A stretch of DNA of 64,000 nt from UBA2970 sp965221075 (lineage in GTDB: Bacteria; Verrucomicrobiota; Verrucomicrobiia; Limisphaerales; AAA164-E04), in contig OZ244865.1 in assembly GCA_965221075.1 (NCBI GenBank), positions 124,001 through 188,000 on the forward strand, read 5' to 3'. The notes under the pieces were generated by a model. It saw nothing but the letters and a program-made list of their open reading frames with translations. It did not search any database and had not been told where the DNA came from. Made by a program: the position numbers and the translations under genes. Positions 44,127 through 52,073 of the stretch are shown here, piece by piece. Every line of letters starts with the position of its first letter. The first letter of the stretch is position 1.

Positions 44127-45305
44127 ATGGGAATGTGGATCGGACGCAACCGGAAGGCCCGAGTCACCTACGGTTTCGACGAGATCGCGCTGGTGCCGGG
44201 GCAGGTCACGATCAACCCGGAGGAGGTGGACACCGGCTTCCGGATCCCATCCCCCAAGGGCGGGGACATCCGGCTGAAGATCCCCATCCTGGCCAGCGCC
44301 ATGGACGGGATCGCCGATGTGGGCTTCTGCCGCGAGATGGGACGGCTGGGAGGGCTGGGGGTGATCAACCTCGAGGGGGTGCAGACCCGCTACCCCAGCC
44401 CCGCCGAGGTGCTCTCCCAGGTGGTCAACGCCGACCGGGACCGGGTCACCGCCCTGATCCAGAGGATCTACGCCGAGCCGGTCCGGGAGTCCCTGATCGG
44501 ACAGCGGGTGCAGGAGCTGAAGTCGGCTGGGGCCCTGGCCGCGGTCAGCTCCATCCCCCAGAAGGCGCAGCGCTTCGGGGCGCTGGCGGCCGAGGCCGGA
44601 GCGGACCTCTTCCTGGTCCAGTCCACCGTCTCCACCGTGCGCCACGTCTCCTCGCAGTACCCCTCCCTGGACCTGGCCGGGTTCTGCCGCCAGATGCCCA
44701 TACCGGTCCTGGTGGGCAACGCGGTCACCTACGGCGTGACCCTGGAGCTGATGGAGTGCGGGGTGGCCGGGGTGCTGGTGGGGGTGGGGCCCGGAGCCGC
44801 CTGCACCAGCCGCGGGGTGCTCGGCCTGGGAGTCCCCCAGGTGACCGCCACGGTGGACTGCGCCGCCGCCCGGGACTACCACCACAAGAAGACGGGGAGC
44901 TATGTGCCGATCATCACCGACGGGGGGATGAGCCGGGGAGGGGACGTGTGCAAGGCCCTGGCCTGCGGGGCCGACGCGGTGATGGTGGGCAGCGCCTTCG
45001 CACGCGCCCGCGAGGCGCCGGGCCAGGGGAACCACTGGGGCATGGCCACCCCCCACGCCAACCTGCCCCGCGGCACCCGGATTCGGGTGGGGGTCACCGG
45101 CAGCCTGGAGCAGATCCTGTTCGGGCCCGCCGAGGTGGACGACGGCTCCCAGAACCTGGTGGGCGCCGTCCGCACCTGCATGGGCAGCGTGGGAGCCCAC
45201 GACATCCGCCAGTTCCAGGAGACGGAGATCATCATCGCTCCCAGCATCAAGACCGAGGGGAAGCTCTTCCAGACCGTGCAGAGCGTCGGCATGGGAGCGC
45301 AGTGA
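44127..45305 (+). CDS. guaB3: GuaB3-family IMP dehydrogenase-related protein
   Basis: 392-aa TIM barrel of the IMPDH/GMP reductase superfamily without the CBS domains. RKARVTYGFDEIALVPGQVT at the start, IPILASAMDGIADVGFC, GVINLEGVQTRY, and the active-site Cys loop GVGPGAACTSRG. GuaB3 is widespread in cyanobacteria and actinobacteria. Its reaction (IMP dehydrogenase or GMP reductase) is debated, so either is possible here; it interconverts IMP/XMP/GMP in purine metabolism. ATG at 44127 has a GGAGGG ribosome site 5 nt upstream, one of the clearest in the window. A canonical guaB is not in the window. Confidence 0.88.
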   Translation: MGMWIGRNRKARVTYGFDEIALVPGQVTINPEEVDTGFRIPSPKGGDIRLKIPILASAMDGIADVGFCREMGRLGGLGVINLEGVQTRYPSPAEVLSQVVNADRDRVTALIQRIYAEPVRESLIGQRVQELKSAGALAAVSSIPQKAQRFGALAAEAGADLFLVQSTVSTVRHVSSQYPSLDLAGFCRQMPIPVLVGNAVTYGVTLELMECGVAGVLVGVGPGAACTSRGVLGLGVPQVTATVDCAAARDYHHKKTGSYVPIITDGGMSRGGDVCKALACGADAVMVGSAFARAREAPGQGNHWGMATPHANLPRGTRIRVGVTGSLEQILFGPAEVDDGSQNLVGAVRTCMGSVGAHDIRQFQETEIIIAPSIKTEGKLFQTVQSVGMGAQ

Positions 45306-45388
45306 CCCGAGGTCCGTCTTGATCCCCGGCCCCGGAGGCGCCACCCTGGAAGGTCCGGCCCGGCCCGGCCCGCCCCTGTTTTTCGTGT

Positions 45389-45417
45389 TTGACAGGCGGG
45401 GAGGGCGGCGGTTGAAT
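45389..45417 (+). promoter_or_regulatory. candidate sigma-70-type promoter of the exopolysaccharide export genes
   Basis: A perfect -35 hexamer TTGACA (45389-45394) and TTGAAT (45412-45417; 4 of 6 to TATAAT) are separated by 17 bp. The predicted start near 45424 lies about 50 nt before the ATG of the outer-membrane barrel gene. No other overlapping gene explains the motif. Confidence 0.5.
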
Positions 45418-45474
45418 CGGGCCCCGTTGGTCGGCGGGTCCAGGAAGCGCTGAGGTACACAGGATTTCTACGGT

Positions 45475-46848
45475 ATGAAAAGATTGATCGCTTCTGTCGG
45501 CGTAGTGGCCGCGGGACTCGCCGGCACGGAGGCGGCAGCGCAGGCCGACGGCAAGCCATGGAGCGTCTCGGCCTCCGTTCGCGCCTTCTACGACGACAAC
45601 ATCACCACCATCCCCGACCAGTCGGTCATCACCTGGTCGGACATGCCCTACACGGGTCCCGGCGACATCCCCCAGGATCTCCCGGCCGACTTCCGGGCGC
45701 GTGTCGTCGACACGGTGGACGCCGACGGGAATCCGATGCAGGTGCTCCGCATCGAGCAGCTGCTGCGCAAGGAGGACAGCTTCGGCATGGACCTCATCCC
45801 GACGCTGCGGTACCACTACCACAACGACATGACCGAGGTGCAGGCGGGCTACACCTTCGGCGGCCGCATGTACCAGGAACGCGAGCCCGACAAGTGGGAC
45901 ATCTCGCACAACCTCTCGGGCAAGATCACCCACCGGAGCGGAGGAGGGCTCTCCTTCGAGCTGGAGGACGTCCTCCGGGTGGCCCAGGAGCCCGAGGTCC
46001 TCTCCGGCAACCTGCTACGCTCCCGCGGCAACAACGACTACCTGCACAACAAGGCCAGCGTGACCGCCAGCCAGCAGCTCAGGGGCACCCTTTCGGTGCA
46101 GGCGGGATACATCAACGAGCTCTACGAGTACGACGACCCGGCCTTCGCGGTGCACCTGGACCGGATTGAGCACACTCCCCTCCTGCACCTCAAGTCCCAG
46201 TTCCGGGAGGACACCGTGGGTCTGATCGGCTACCGCTACAAGATCGTGGACTACACCTCCGACCGAGTCTTCGAGGGCCTCGACCTGCCCAGCGACTTCC
46301 GCAACAGCGAGGCGCACTACTTCTACGCCGGCCTAGACAGGGTGTTCAGCCCCCGCGTGCAGGGCTCTGTGCGGCTGGGTCTGCAGCACACCCGCTACCA
46401 CAACTTCGGCCAAAACGCCAACAGCCCCTTCGCCGACGCCAGCCTGAGCTACGGATACGCCGAGGGAAGCTCCCTGCGGCTGGGGGTGAAGCACGAGCGC
46501 AACCGCTACGACCTGGCCAACCCCTACACCCAGGGCTCCGCCGAGGCCGATCCGATCCTGGACCAGGAACAGACCCTGGTCTACGGCGGCGTCAGCCAGC
46601 GCATCACCCCCAGGCTCTCGGGCAGCGTGCTGGTGCAGTACGTCCGCGGAGAGCTCGAGGGAGGCGGCTCCCTGCTCGACGGCAGCGACCGCTACTGGGC
46701 CGTGGGACTGGGGCTCGACTACACGTTCAGCCAGACCTTCAGCGCCGAAGCGGGCTGGAACCTCGACAGCTACGATTCGGGCGTTCTGCCCCAGTACCGC
46801 AGCTACGACAGGAACCGGGTCTACATCGGCCTGAGGGCCAGCTACTAG
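45475..46848 (+). CDS. outer-membrane beta-barrel protein of the exopolysaccharide cluster (BBP2-like)
   Basis: 457 aa. Signal peptide MKRLIASVGVVAAGLAGTEAAAQ; the mature protein is a run of alternating hydrophobic/hydrophilic beta strands ending in a C-terminal aromatic residue (YIGLRASY), as in outer-membrane barrels. Segments such as SASVRAFYDDNITTIP and LRYHYHNDMTEVQAGYTFGGRMY match the BBP2 type found beside polysaccharide export genes. It may secrete or anchor exopolysaccharide at the outer membrane; this is inference from position next to a chain-length/kinase protein and a Wza-like lipoprotein. Followed by an intrinsic terminator at 46890. Confidence 0.75.
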   Translation: MKRLIASVGVVAAGLAGTEAAAQADGKPWSVSASVRAFYDDNITTIPDQSVITWSDMPYTGPGDIPQDLPADFRARVVDTVDADGNPMQVLRIEQLLRKEDSFGMDLIPTLRYHYHNDMTEVQAGYTFGGRMYQEREPDKWDISHNLSGKITHRSGGGLSFELEDVLRVAQEPEVLSGNLLRSRGNNDYLHNKASVTASQQLRGTLSVQAGYINELYEYDDPAFAVHLDRIEHTPLLHLKSQFREDTVGLIGYRYKIVDYTSDRVFEGLDLPSDFRNSEAHYFYAGLDRVFSPRVQGSVRLGLQHTRYHNFGQNANSPFADASLSYGYAEGSSLRLGVKHERNRYDLANPYTQGSAEADPILDQEQTLVYGGVSQRITPRLSGSVLVQYVRGELEGGGSLLDGSDRYWAVGLGLDYTFSQTFSAEAGWNLDSYDSGVLPQYRSYDRNRVYIGLRASY

Positions 46849-46889
46849 GCAGATCCGGGCTCGGCCCGGATCCCGCGACAGCTTTGACC

Positions 46890-46926
46890 GGGGAGGCTGG
46901 AACCAGATTCTGGCCTCCCCTTTTTT
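46890..46926 (+). terminator. intrinsic terminator after the barrel gene
   Basis: A perfect 8-bp stem GGGGAGGC (46890-46897) / GCCTCCCC (46913-46920) with a 15-nt loop is followed at once by TTTTTT (46921-46926). It lies 41 bp after the barrel stop and only 6 bp before the kinase ATG at 46933, so it also sits where the kinase ribosome site would be expected. Confidence 0.85.
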
Positions 46927-46932
46927 GACGAC

Positions 46933-49134
46933 ATGCAACCGGAGAACCAACCCGGAAAGGCCCAGGACTCCAAGCTCCACTTCCTGGACTACTGGCGCAT
47001 CATCCGCATCCGCAAGGCGGTGATCTTCCTGGTCTTCCTCCTGGTGGTGATCACCACCGCGGTGGTCAGCGTGCTCACCCCCCCGACCTTCGCCAGCACC
47101 GCCCGCATCAACATCAAGAAGGACACCACCGACATCAACCCCCTGCTGAACTTCCCGGCGGGCGACTCGCAGTTCGATCCGTTCTGGATGCAGACCCAGT
47201 TCCAGATCATCCAGTCGAAGAAGGTGCTCTATCCGGTGATCGAGGATCTGGTGCTGGTCCAGGCCTGGGCGGAGCGGTTCAAGGAGCCCACCCTCACCCA
47301 GCGGGAGACCTTCCAGATCCTGCAGAACTCGATCGAGATCGAGCAGTTCCAGAACACCAGCTTCATCGAGATCACCGCCTACAGCCGGGACAGGGACGAG
47401 GCGGCCAACATCGCCAACAGCATCGCCGAATCCTACAAGAAGATCCGGTCGGCCAGCTTGACCAACAAGTCGGGCGAGGGACTCAAGAAGCTAAAGGAGA
47501 GCCATAAAGGGGTACTTGCCGAGATCGACACGATGACGCAGGAGATGGACCGGCTGCGGCGGGAAAACGACATCATCGACCTCTACATCCCCGAGGGCAG
47601 CCCCGTGGCCTCCACCGCCGGACCCCAGAAGCTGGCCGAGGTGGAAGTTCAGCGCACCAAGAACAAAGCCGAGCTAGCGAGCTTCAAGTCCCTCCACCAG
47701 AAGCTGACGCTAATGGACCGGGACGAGCTGCGACGGGTCGTCCTAACGGTGATTCCCAACAACCCGCGGCTCTCCAACCTGATCAACTCCTATGACGCCG
47801 TTGTCCAGATCCTGGTGGACAACCCCTTGGAGCGGGGGCCGGACCATCCCGAGCGGAAGTCCAAGATCGCGCTGAAGGAAAAGCTGGAGGAGCAGATCGA
47901 CACCGAGATTCAGGCCACCATCGACGGACTCGGACACAACATCGAGATCTACGAGGACAAGGATCTTCAGCTGGAGAATCTTATCAAGGAGATCAACACC
48001 AAGGAAAGCACTTTGGCGGAGGTGTACCGGCCCTACTCCCGGCTTAAGCGTGAACGGGAGAACAAGCAGAATCTGGCCGACATGGTGGTTAACCGCATCG
48101 TGATGGAAGAGATCGACTCCAATCTGCCCATCGAGTCGATCGTGGAGACCTACGACGAGGCCGAACCGGCCCTCTCCCAGGTGCGGCCCAACCTGACGCT
48201 CAACATCGCCCTGGGTGTGCTGGTGGGACTGGTGGCCGGAGTGGGGCTCGCCTTCTTCATCGAGTACCTGGACACCAGCGTCAAGACCATCGACGACGTG
48301 GAGAAAGCGATGGAATCGCCGGTGCTGGGAGTGATACCGCAGAACGTGGGATCCCTTCTGGACGAGGGCGCCGAGAGCCCCCATGCCGAGGCATACCGGA
48401 TCCTGCGCACCAATGTCCTCTTCTCCCGCAAGAACAAGGAGAACACCGCCATGACCGTGGTCAGCGGAGGGGCCGGGGAAGGGAAGTCGACCACCATCTT
48501 CAACCTGGCCGCCATCTTCGCCCAGAGCGGCAGCCGGGTGCTGCTGGTCGATTCCGACCTGCGCCGTCCCAGCCTCCACCGCATCCTGGGAATCTCCAAC
48601 GCCCGGGGGCTGACAGACTACCTCCTGGAGCAGGCCGGCCTGGACGAGGTGATCCAGACAACCAAGCAGGAACTGCTGGACTTCCTGCCCAGCGGGAAGC
48701 TGCTGAGCAGCTCCATGGGAGTGCTCAACTCCGAGCGCATGAAGGACTTCGTCGAAGATATGAAGACCCGCTACGACTTCGTCCTGTTCGATTCCCCCCC
48801 GATCATGGGCGTGAGCGACGCCTCCATCCTGACCAGCCTGGTGGACATGGCCCTCCTGGTGATCCAGTACCGCAAGTATCCGCAGGCCATGACCATCCGG
48901 GCCAAGCAGATGGTGGAGAAGGTGGGCGACAACAACCTGCTGGGGGTGGTGCTCAACAACATCAACATCTCCCAGGATTCCTACTACTACTACTACAGCG
49001 GCTACTACTACGACTACTACTCCCGATCCTCGCAGGACGAGGACAGCAGCTCCAACGGCAAACCCGCCGCCCAGGCCACATCCAAGAAGACCAGACGACT
49101 GGCCGCAACCCCGGAACGGGAATCCAAGTTCTGA
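46933..49134 (+). CDS. bacterial tyrosine kinase / polysaccharide chain-length protein (Wzc-like)
   Basis: 733 aa inner-membrane protein controlling exopolysaccharide chain length and export. N-terminal Wzz domain with first membrane segment (AVIFLVFLLVVITTAVVSVL), a periplasmic coiled-coil region (about 150-400), and a second membrane segment (LNIALGVLVGLVAGVGLAFFI). The cytoplasmic BY-kinase domain has Walker A GGAGEGKSTT, Walker A' VLLVDSDLRRPS and Walker B FVLFDSPPI. It ends in a Tyr cluster (10 Tyr in residues 684-697), the autophosphorylation tail. No Shine-Dalgarno is visible: the start lies 6 nt after the terminator T-run. Confidence 0.92.
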   Translation: MQPENQPGKAQDSKLHFLDYWRIIRIRKAVIFLVFLLVVITTAVVSVLTPPTFASTARINIKKDTTDINPLLNFPAGDSQFDPFWMQTQFQIIQSKKVLYPVIEDLVLVQAWAERFKEPTLTQRETFQILQNSIEIEQFQNTSFIEITAYSRDRDEAANIANSIAESYKKIRSASLTNKSGEGLKKLKESHKGVLAEIDTMTQEMDRLRRENDIIDLYIPEGSPVASTAGPQKLAEVEVQRTKNKAELASFKSLHQKLTLMDRDELRRVVLTVIPNNPRLSNLINSYDAVVQILVDNPLERGPDHPERKSKIALKEKLEEQIDTEIQATIDGLGHNIEIYEDKDLQLENLIKEINTKESTLAEVYRPYSRLKRERENKQNLADMVVNRIVMEEIDSNLPIESIVETYDEAEPALSQVRPNLTLNIALGVLVGLVAGVGLAFFIEYLDTSVKTIDDVEKAMESPVLGVIPQNVGSLLDEGAESPHAEAYRILRTNVLFSRKNKENTAMTVVSGGAGEGKSTTIFNLAAIFAQSGSRVLLVDSDLRRPSLHRILGISNARGLTDYLLEQAGLDEVIQTTKQELLDFLPSGKLLSSSMGVLNSERMKDFVEDMKTRYDFVLFDSPPIMGVSDASILTSLVDMALLVIQYRKYPQAMTIRAKQMVEKVGDNNLLGVVLNNINISQDSYYYYYSGYYYDYYSRSSQDEDSSSNGKPAAQATSKKTRRLAATPERESKF

Positions 49135-49144
49135 GGAGGAAGCG

Positions 49145-49804
49145 ATGGCCACTCGGGACAAGATGAGAAGGTTCGGAAGCGCCGTGGCCGTCCGGTTTCT
49201 TGCCGTGCTGCTGGCCTGGGCGTGCCTGGGCTCCTCCTGCAGGGACGGCTCCGACGTCAAGCCCGCCACCCCTTCTCCGGTGGTTGGGGAAAGCGATGTG
49301 GCTGAAGACAGCGAGAGCACGCTCGAGATTGGCAACCAGTTGGAGATCCAGTTCTCCGGAGTGCCCAATCCTCCCACCCCCCTCAGGGCAACCATCCGCG
49401 AGAGCGGAACCATCCAGCCCCCACTGCTCGACCCCACCAATCCGGTCAAAGCAGCCGGCCGCACGGTGGACGAACTGCGCAACAAACTGATGGAGCGCTA
49501 TGTGCCGGGCCTGTTCAACACCCTCACCATCACCATCGAGATCGTCAACCGCTACTATAGCGTGACCGGGGAGGTCCGCATGCCGAACACCTACACCTAT
49601 ATCGAGGGGATGACGGTGATGGATGCCATCGCCAAAGCCTCCGACATCAACGACTTTGGAAGCAGGAAGAGGATCAAGATCACCCGAAAGAAGGACGGTT
49701 CCCAGCTGATCTTCAACTTGGATCGGGCCCAGGACGATCCCTCCCGCAATATCCCGCTCTATCCCGGGGACCACATACATGTGCCCCGCCGCCGCTTCTT
49801 TTAG
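49145..49804 (+). CDS. Wza-like polysaccharide export lipoprotein
   Basis: 219 aa. A lipoprotein-type signal peptide ends near C32 (LGSSC; the -3 position is Gly, slightly atypical). Poly_export domain about 58-140 (LEIGNQLEIQFSGVP, LRATIRESGTIQPPLL, GRTVDELRNKL) and a SLBB-like domain (YYSVTGEVRMPNTYTYIEGMTVMDAIAKAS, DHIHVPRRRFF). It is shorter than E. coli Wza and lacks its C-terminal outer-membrane helix, as is common outside Enterobacteria. It starts 11 nt after the kinase, so they are co-transcribed. The barrel protein upstream may provide the outer-membrane exit. Confidence 0.87.
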   Translation: MATRDKMRRFGSAVAVRFLAVLLAWACLGSSCRDGSDVKPATPSPVVGESDVAEDSESTLEIGNQLEIQFSGVPNPPTPLRATIRESGTIQPPLLDPTNPVKAAGRTVDELRNKLMERYVPGLFNTLTITIEIVNRYYSVTGEVRMPNTYTYIEGMTVMDAIAKASDINDFGSRKRIKITRKKDGSQLIFNLDRAQDDPSRNIPLYPGDHIHVPRRRFF

Positions 49805-49971
49805 CCCGCCCTCCCCTGGAGAGCCTTTGGGCAGCCTTTCCCGCCCCGGATCCCGATCGCCCGCAAATGCGGCCTATGGCCGTATCCGGGCATGCACCTT
49901 CGAACTGCCCGGCTGAAAGCCTGCAGAGCCTGCATTCCTGGCCTCCGGATCCTCTCCCCTGACCATCTCTC

Positions 49972-51777
49972 ATGGCTTCGCCTCCACCGGAACGCTGGTC
50001 GGGAGGCCTCGGCCGGGCCCTGACGGCCCTATTCGACAGCAGGCCGGCCTGGATAATGCTCGTCGAGCACGATCTCAAGAGGGGGACACACCGCATTGTC
50101 AGGCTGATAACCAGGGCTGCAGCAGTGGCCACAGTGGTGGTGTGCCTGCTGAACCTGGCCACGCTTCATTCGGATCCTGAATCCTATCTGATCGGAGCTA
50201 CAATAATCAGCTCCATTTCACTGTTCGCTCTGTCCGTCTGGACTACGTTCAACTCCCGCTTGAGAAACGGAGAGCTGGAGCTTCAGACTCCTGTCGGAAC
50301 TTGGGGCTTCTTCCTGCATGGAATAGGCTCGGGAATCGCACCCGTCATTCCCGCCCTGATGCTCGTGACCGTTCCTCTCGTTTTCGTCCCTGCCTCCATC
50401 GGGATCTCTCCAACCTATGGATTGAGCTACTGGGCGATTAGCGCAGCAATGGCCATGCTGGGAACCTCGACAGCACTGCTTGAATCGATGACGCTCAGGA
50501 GCAGCTCTCTGACGTCAGGCAACGGCATAATCAAAGGCCAGATTGCGCTGATCCAACTGTTTGGACTGATGATCGTGCCGTTTTTTCTGACCTTCAATAC
50601 ATTGCTCGGCCATGAATTCAGTCAAAAAACCATTTTTCATCAAACAGTTGCAACAATTTTCATTATGATTCTGCCCGTATTGGCAATAATTCGCGTATTT
50701 GACGGACATTTCAAAACCACCTGTCGGAACGCCGTTTTCTTCTCTTTCGCCATCAACATTCCCCTCTGTATCGTTTTCGTGATCCAGAGCTGTGGATGGT
50801 GGAGCGATACATGGAACTGGACGTATCCTGCCAGCCATTCCCTGTTGATAGGCTTGCTTGCTCTATACTGCGCCAATATCAGAACATCTATCCAAAAGGG
50901 AACCATGCGCCGACGCACGTTCGAAGCGGAAAAGCGATCTGAATCTGCACCTTGTAAAAAAGATCGTAATACGATGCAATTCCAGGAATCCATTCCAGGA
51001 AAGTGGGTTTCTATCTTCGACAAGGAGGCAGCAACCGCCAGAAATCCTGTTCCAGGGATTCTGATAACTGCGATCCTGGTTCTGGCAGTGTCGCTGGCAG
51101 GATCAGCCTACATCGATCCTGATCTCTTCAGGAATCCATCATACTTCCTGGTTGTTTACATGTTCGTGGAGGTCAGTACATTGACCGCATGGAGAAGCGA
51201 TGCTGAAAATGTATTGAAAACAGATCGCCGTTCAGGCATGCTCGATCTCGTTTTGCTTGCGCCAAGAGTAGATAAAACTATTGTTCAAGGCGTCTTCAAG
51301 GCAGAAAGGGAGCTCTGGAATAGAAAAACCAGAAAGTTCATGTTCGTCATTCCCTTTACGCTTTCTCTGGCGCTGATCTGCTTCTTTCTCCTATATCAGG
51401 AACTTGGTTGCTTTCTTGCTTCGTCCTACCTGATCGCATCGGCATTATTCTTCAACCGCATCAGGCTGAAAATGTTCTGGATCGTTACGGTGAGAAAGAG
51501 TCTCAGCCAATCTACGCAGTCAATCTTGCACTTGCTGGAGCCAATTATTTTTCTTGGCGTTGCAAACCTCTTGTTTTCATGGAACTTGCTTTTTACCCCT
51601 ACTATCGACTCCATTTCGAATAGAATTGGAGATTGCTTGATTCTGGTTGGGTTCTTTTCTGCTAGCACGCTCGTCCAGTACATCTATCTCAAATACAAGT
51701 TTCGGGAGGCCTTGGACGAACTGCATTCAATTAGAAAGCTATGCTCCGAAGAAATGGACATGCGACTGCGTTCCTGA
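49972..51777 (+). CDS. two-halved ABC-2-like membrane protein, array 2 copy 1 (intact)
   Basis: 601-aa polytopic membrane protein with two halves joined by a hydrophilic linker (about 310-360). The N-terminal amphipathic block RPAWIMLVEHDLKRG is conserved in all three copies. Half 1 motif is SRLRNGELELQTPVGTWGFF and half 2 motif TDRRSGMLDLVLLAPRVDKTIVQG, both variants of the ABC-2 R-x-G-x-L-x-L-x-x-x-P element seen in array 1. The coding sequence is much AT-richer than the neighbours, especially in the C-terminal half. No ATPase gene is close. Its position 168 bp after the Wza-like gene may hint at a role in surface polymer export, but this is only proximity. Confidence 0.7.
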   Translation: MASPPPERWSGGLGRALTALFDSRPAWIMLVEHDLKRGTHRIVRLITRAAAVATVVVCLLNLATLHSDPESYLIGATIISSISLFALSVWTTFNSRLRNGELELQTPVGTWGFFLHGIGSGIAPVIPALMLVTVPLVFVPASIGISPTYGLSYWAISAAMAMLGTSTALLESMTLRSSSLTSGNGIIKGQIALIQLFGLMIVPFFLTFNTLLGHEFSQKTIFHQTVATIFIMILPVLAIIRVFDGHFKTTCRNAVFFSFAINIPLCIVFVIQSCGWWSDTWNWTYPASHSLLIGLLALYCANIRTSIQKGTMRRRTFEAEKRSESAPCKKDRNTMQFQESIPGKWVSIFDKEAATARNPVPGILITAILVLAVSLAGSAYIDPDLFRNPSYFLVVYMFVEVSTLTAWRSDAENVLKTDRRSGMLDLVLLAPRVDKTIVQGVFKAERELWNRKTRKFMFVIPFTLSLALICFFLLYQELGCFLASSYLIASALFFNRIRLKMFWIVTVRKSLSQSTQSILHLLEPIIFLGVANLLFSWNLLFTPTIDSISNRIGDCLILVGFFSASTLVQYIYLKYKFREALDELHSIRKLCSEEMDMRLRS

Positions 51778-52073
51778 TCCGCCAGCCTTCTTGCCAGATA
51801 GATTGCTAGCTGCGTTCTTCCAGCCTGGCTTATCCAAATATGTGCCAAATCGATCTCATTGCTTCCCCCTCCTGTTCTTCAATTGCCGACGCAAGCTTGA
51901 ATTGAAACGGGCCAGTTCCGAATGAGTTCCAAGCTTCACCATGTCCTGAATCCTATCGCTCTTGCCGACGTAGCCGCTCCTGGGCCATCTTCTGGAGCAA
52001 CCATCGGCCTGCCCATCCAAGCGATCGTGGTAGGAACCTGTGGCACACAAATCCACATTTCTGATCATCGTCT
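51778..52073. other. gene-free spacer between array 2 copies 1 and 2
   Basis: AT-richer sequence without a convincing gene. It ends directly at the copy 2 ATG. A short block near 51870-51890 (CTGTTCTTCAATTGC) resembles one at 58235-58260 downstream of copy 3, which suggests the spacers were duplicated together with the genes. Confidence 0.4.

Noticed and set aside
45305..45390. GC-rich run followed by TTTTT (45379-45383) as a terminator after guaB3
   Set aside because: No stem directly precedes the T-run; the C-rich stretch lacks a matching G-rich arm upstream.
49713..50162. Minus-strand frame over the start of array 2 copy 1
   Set aside because: Overlaps the conserved N-terminus of copy 1 and has no recognisable feature.
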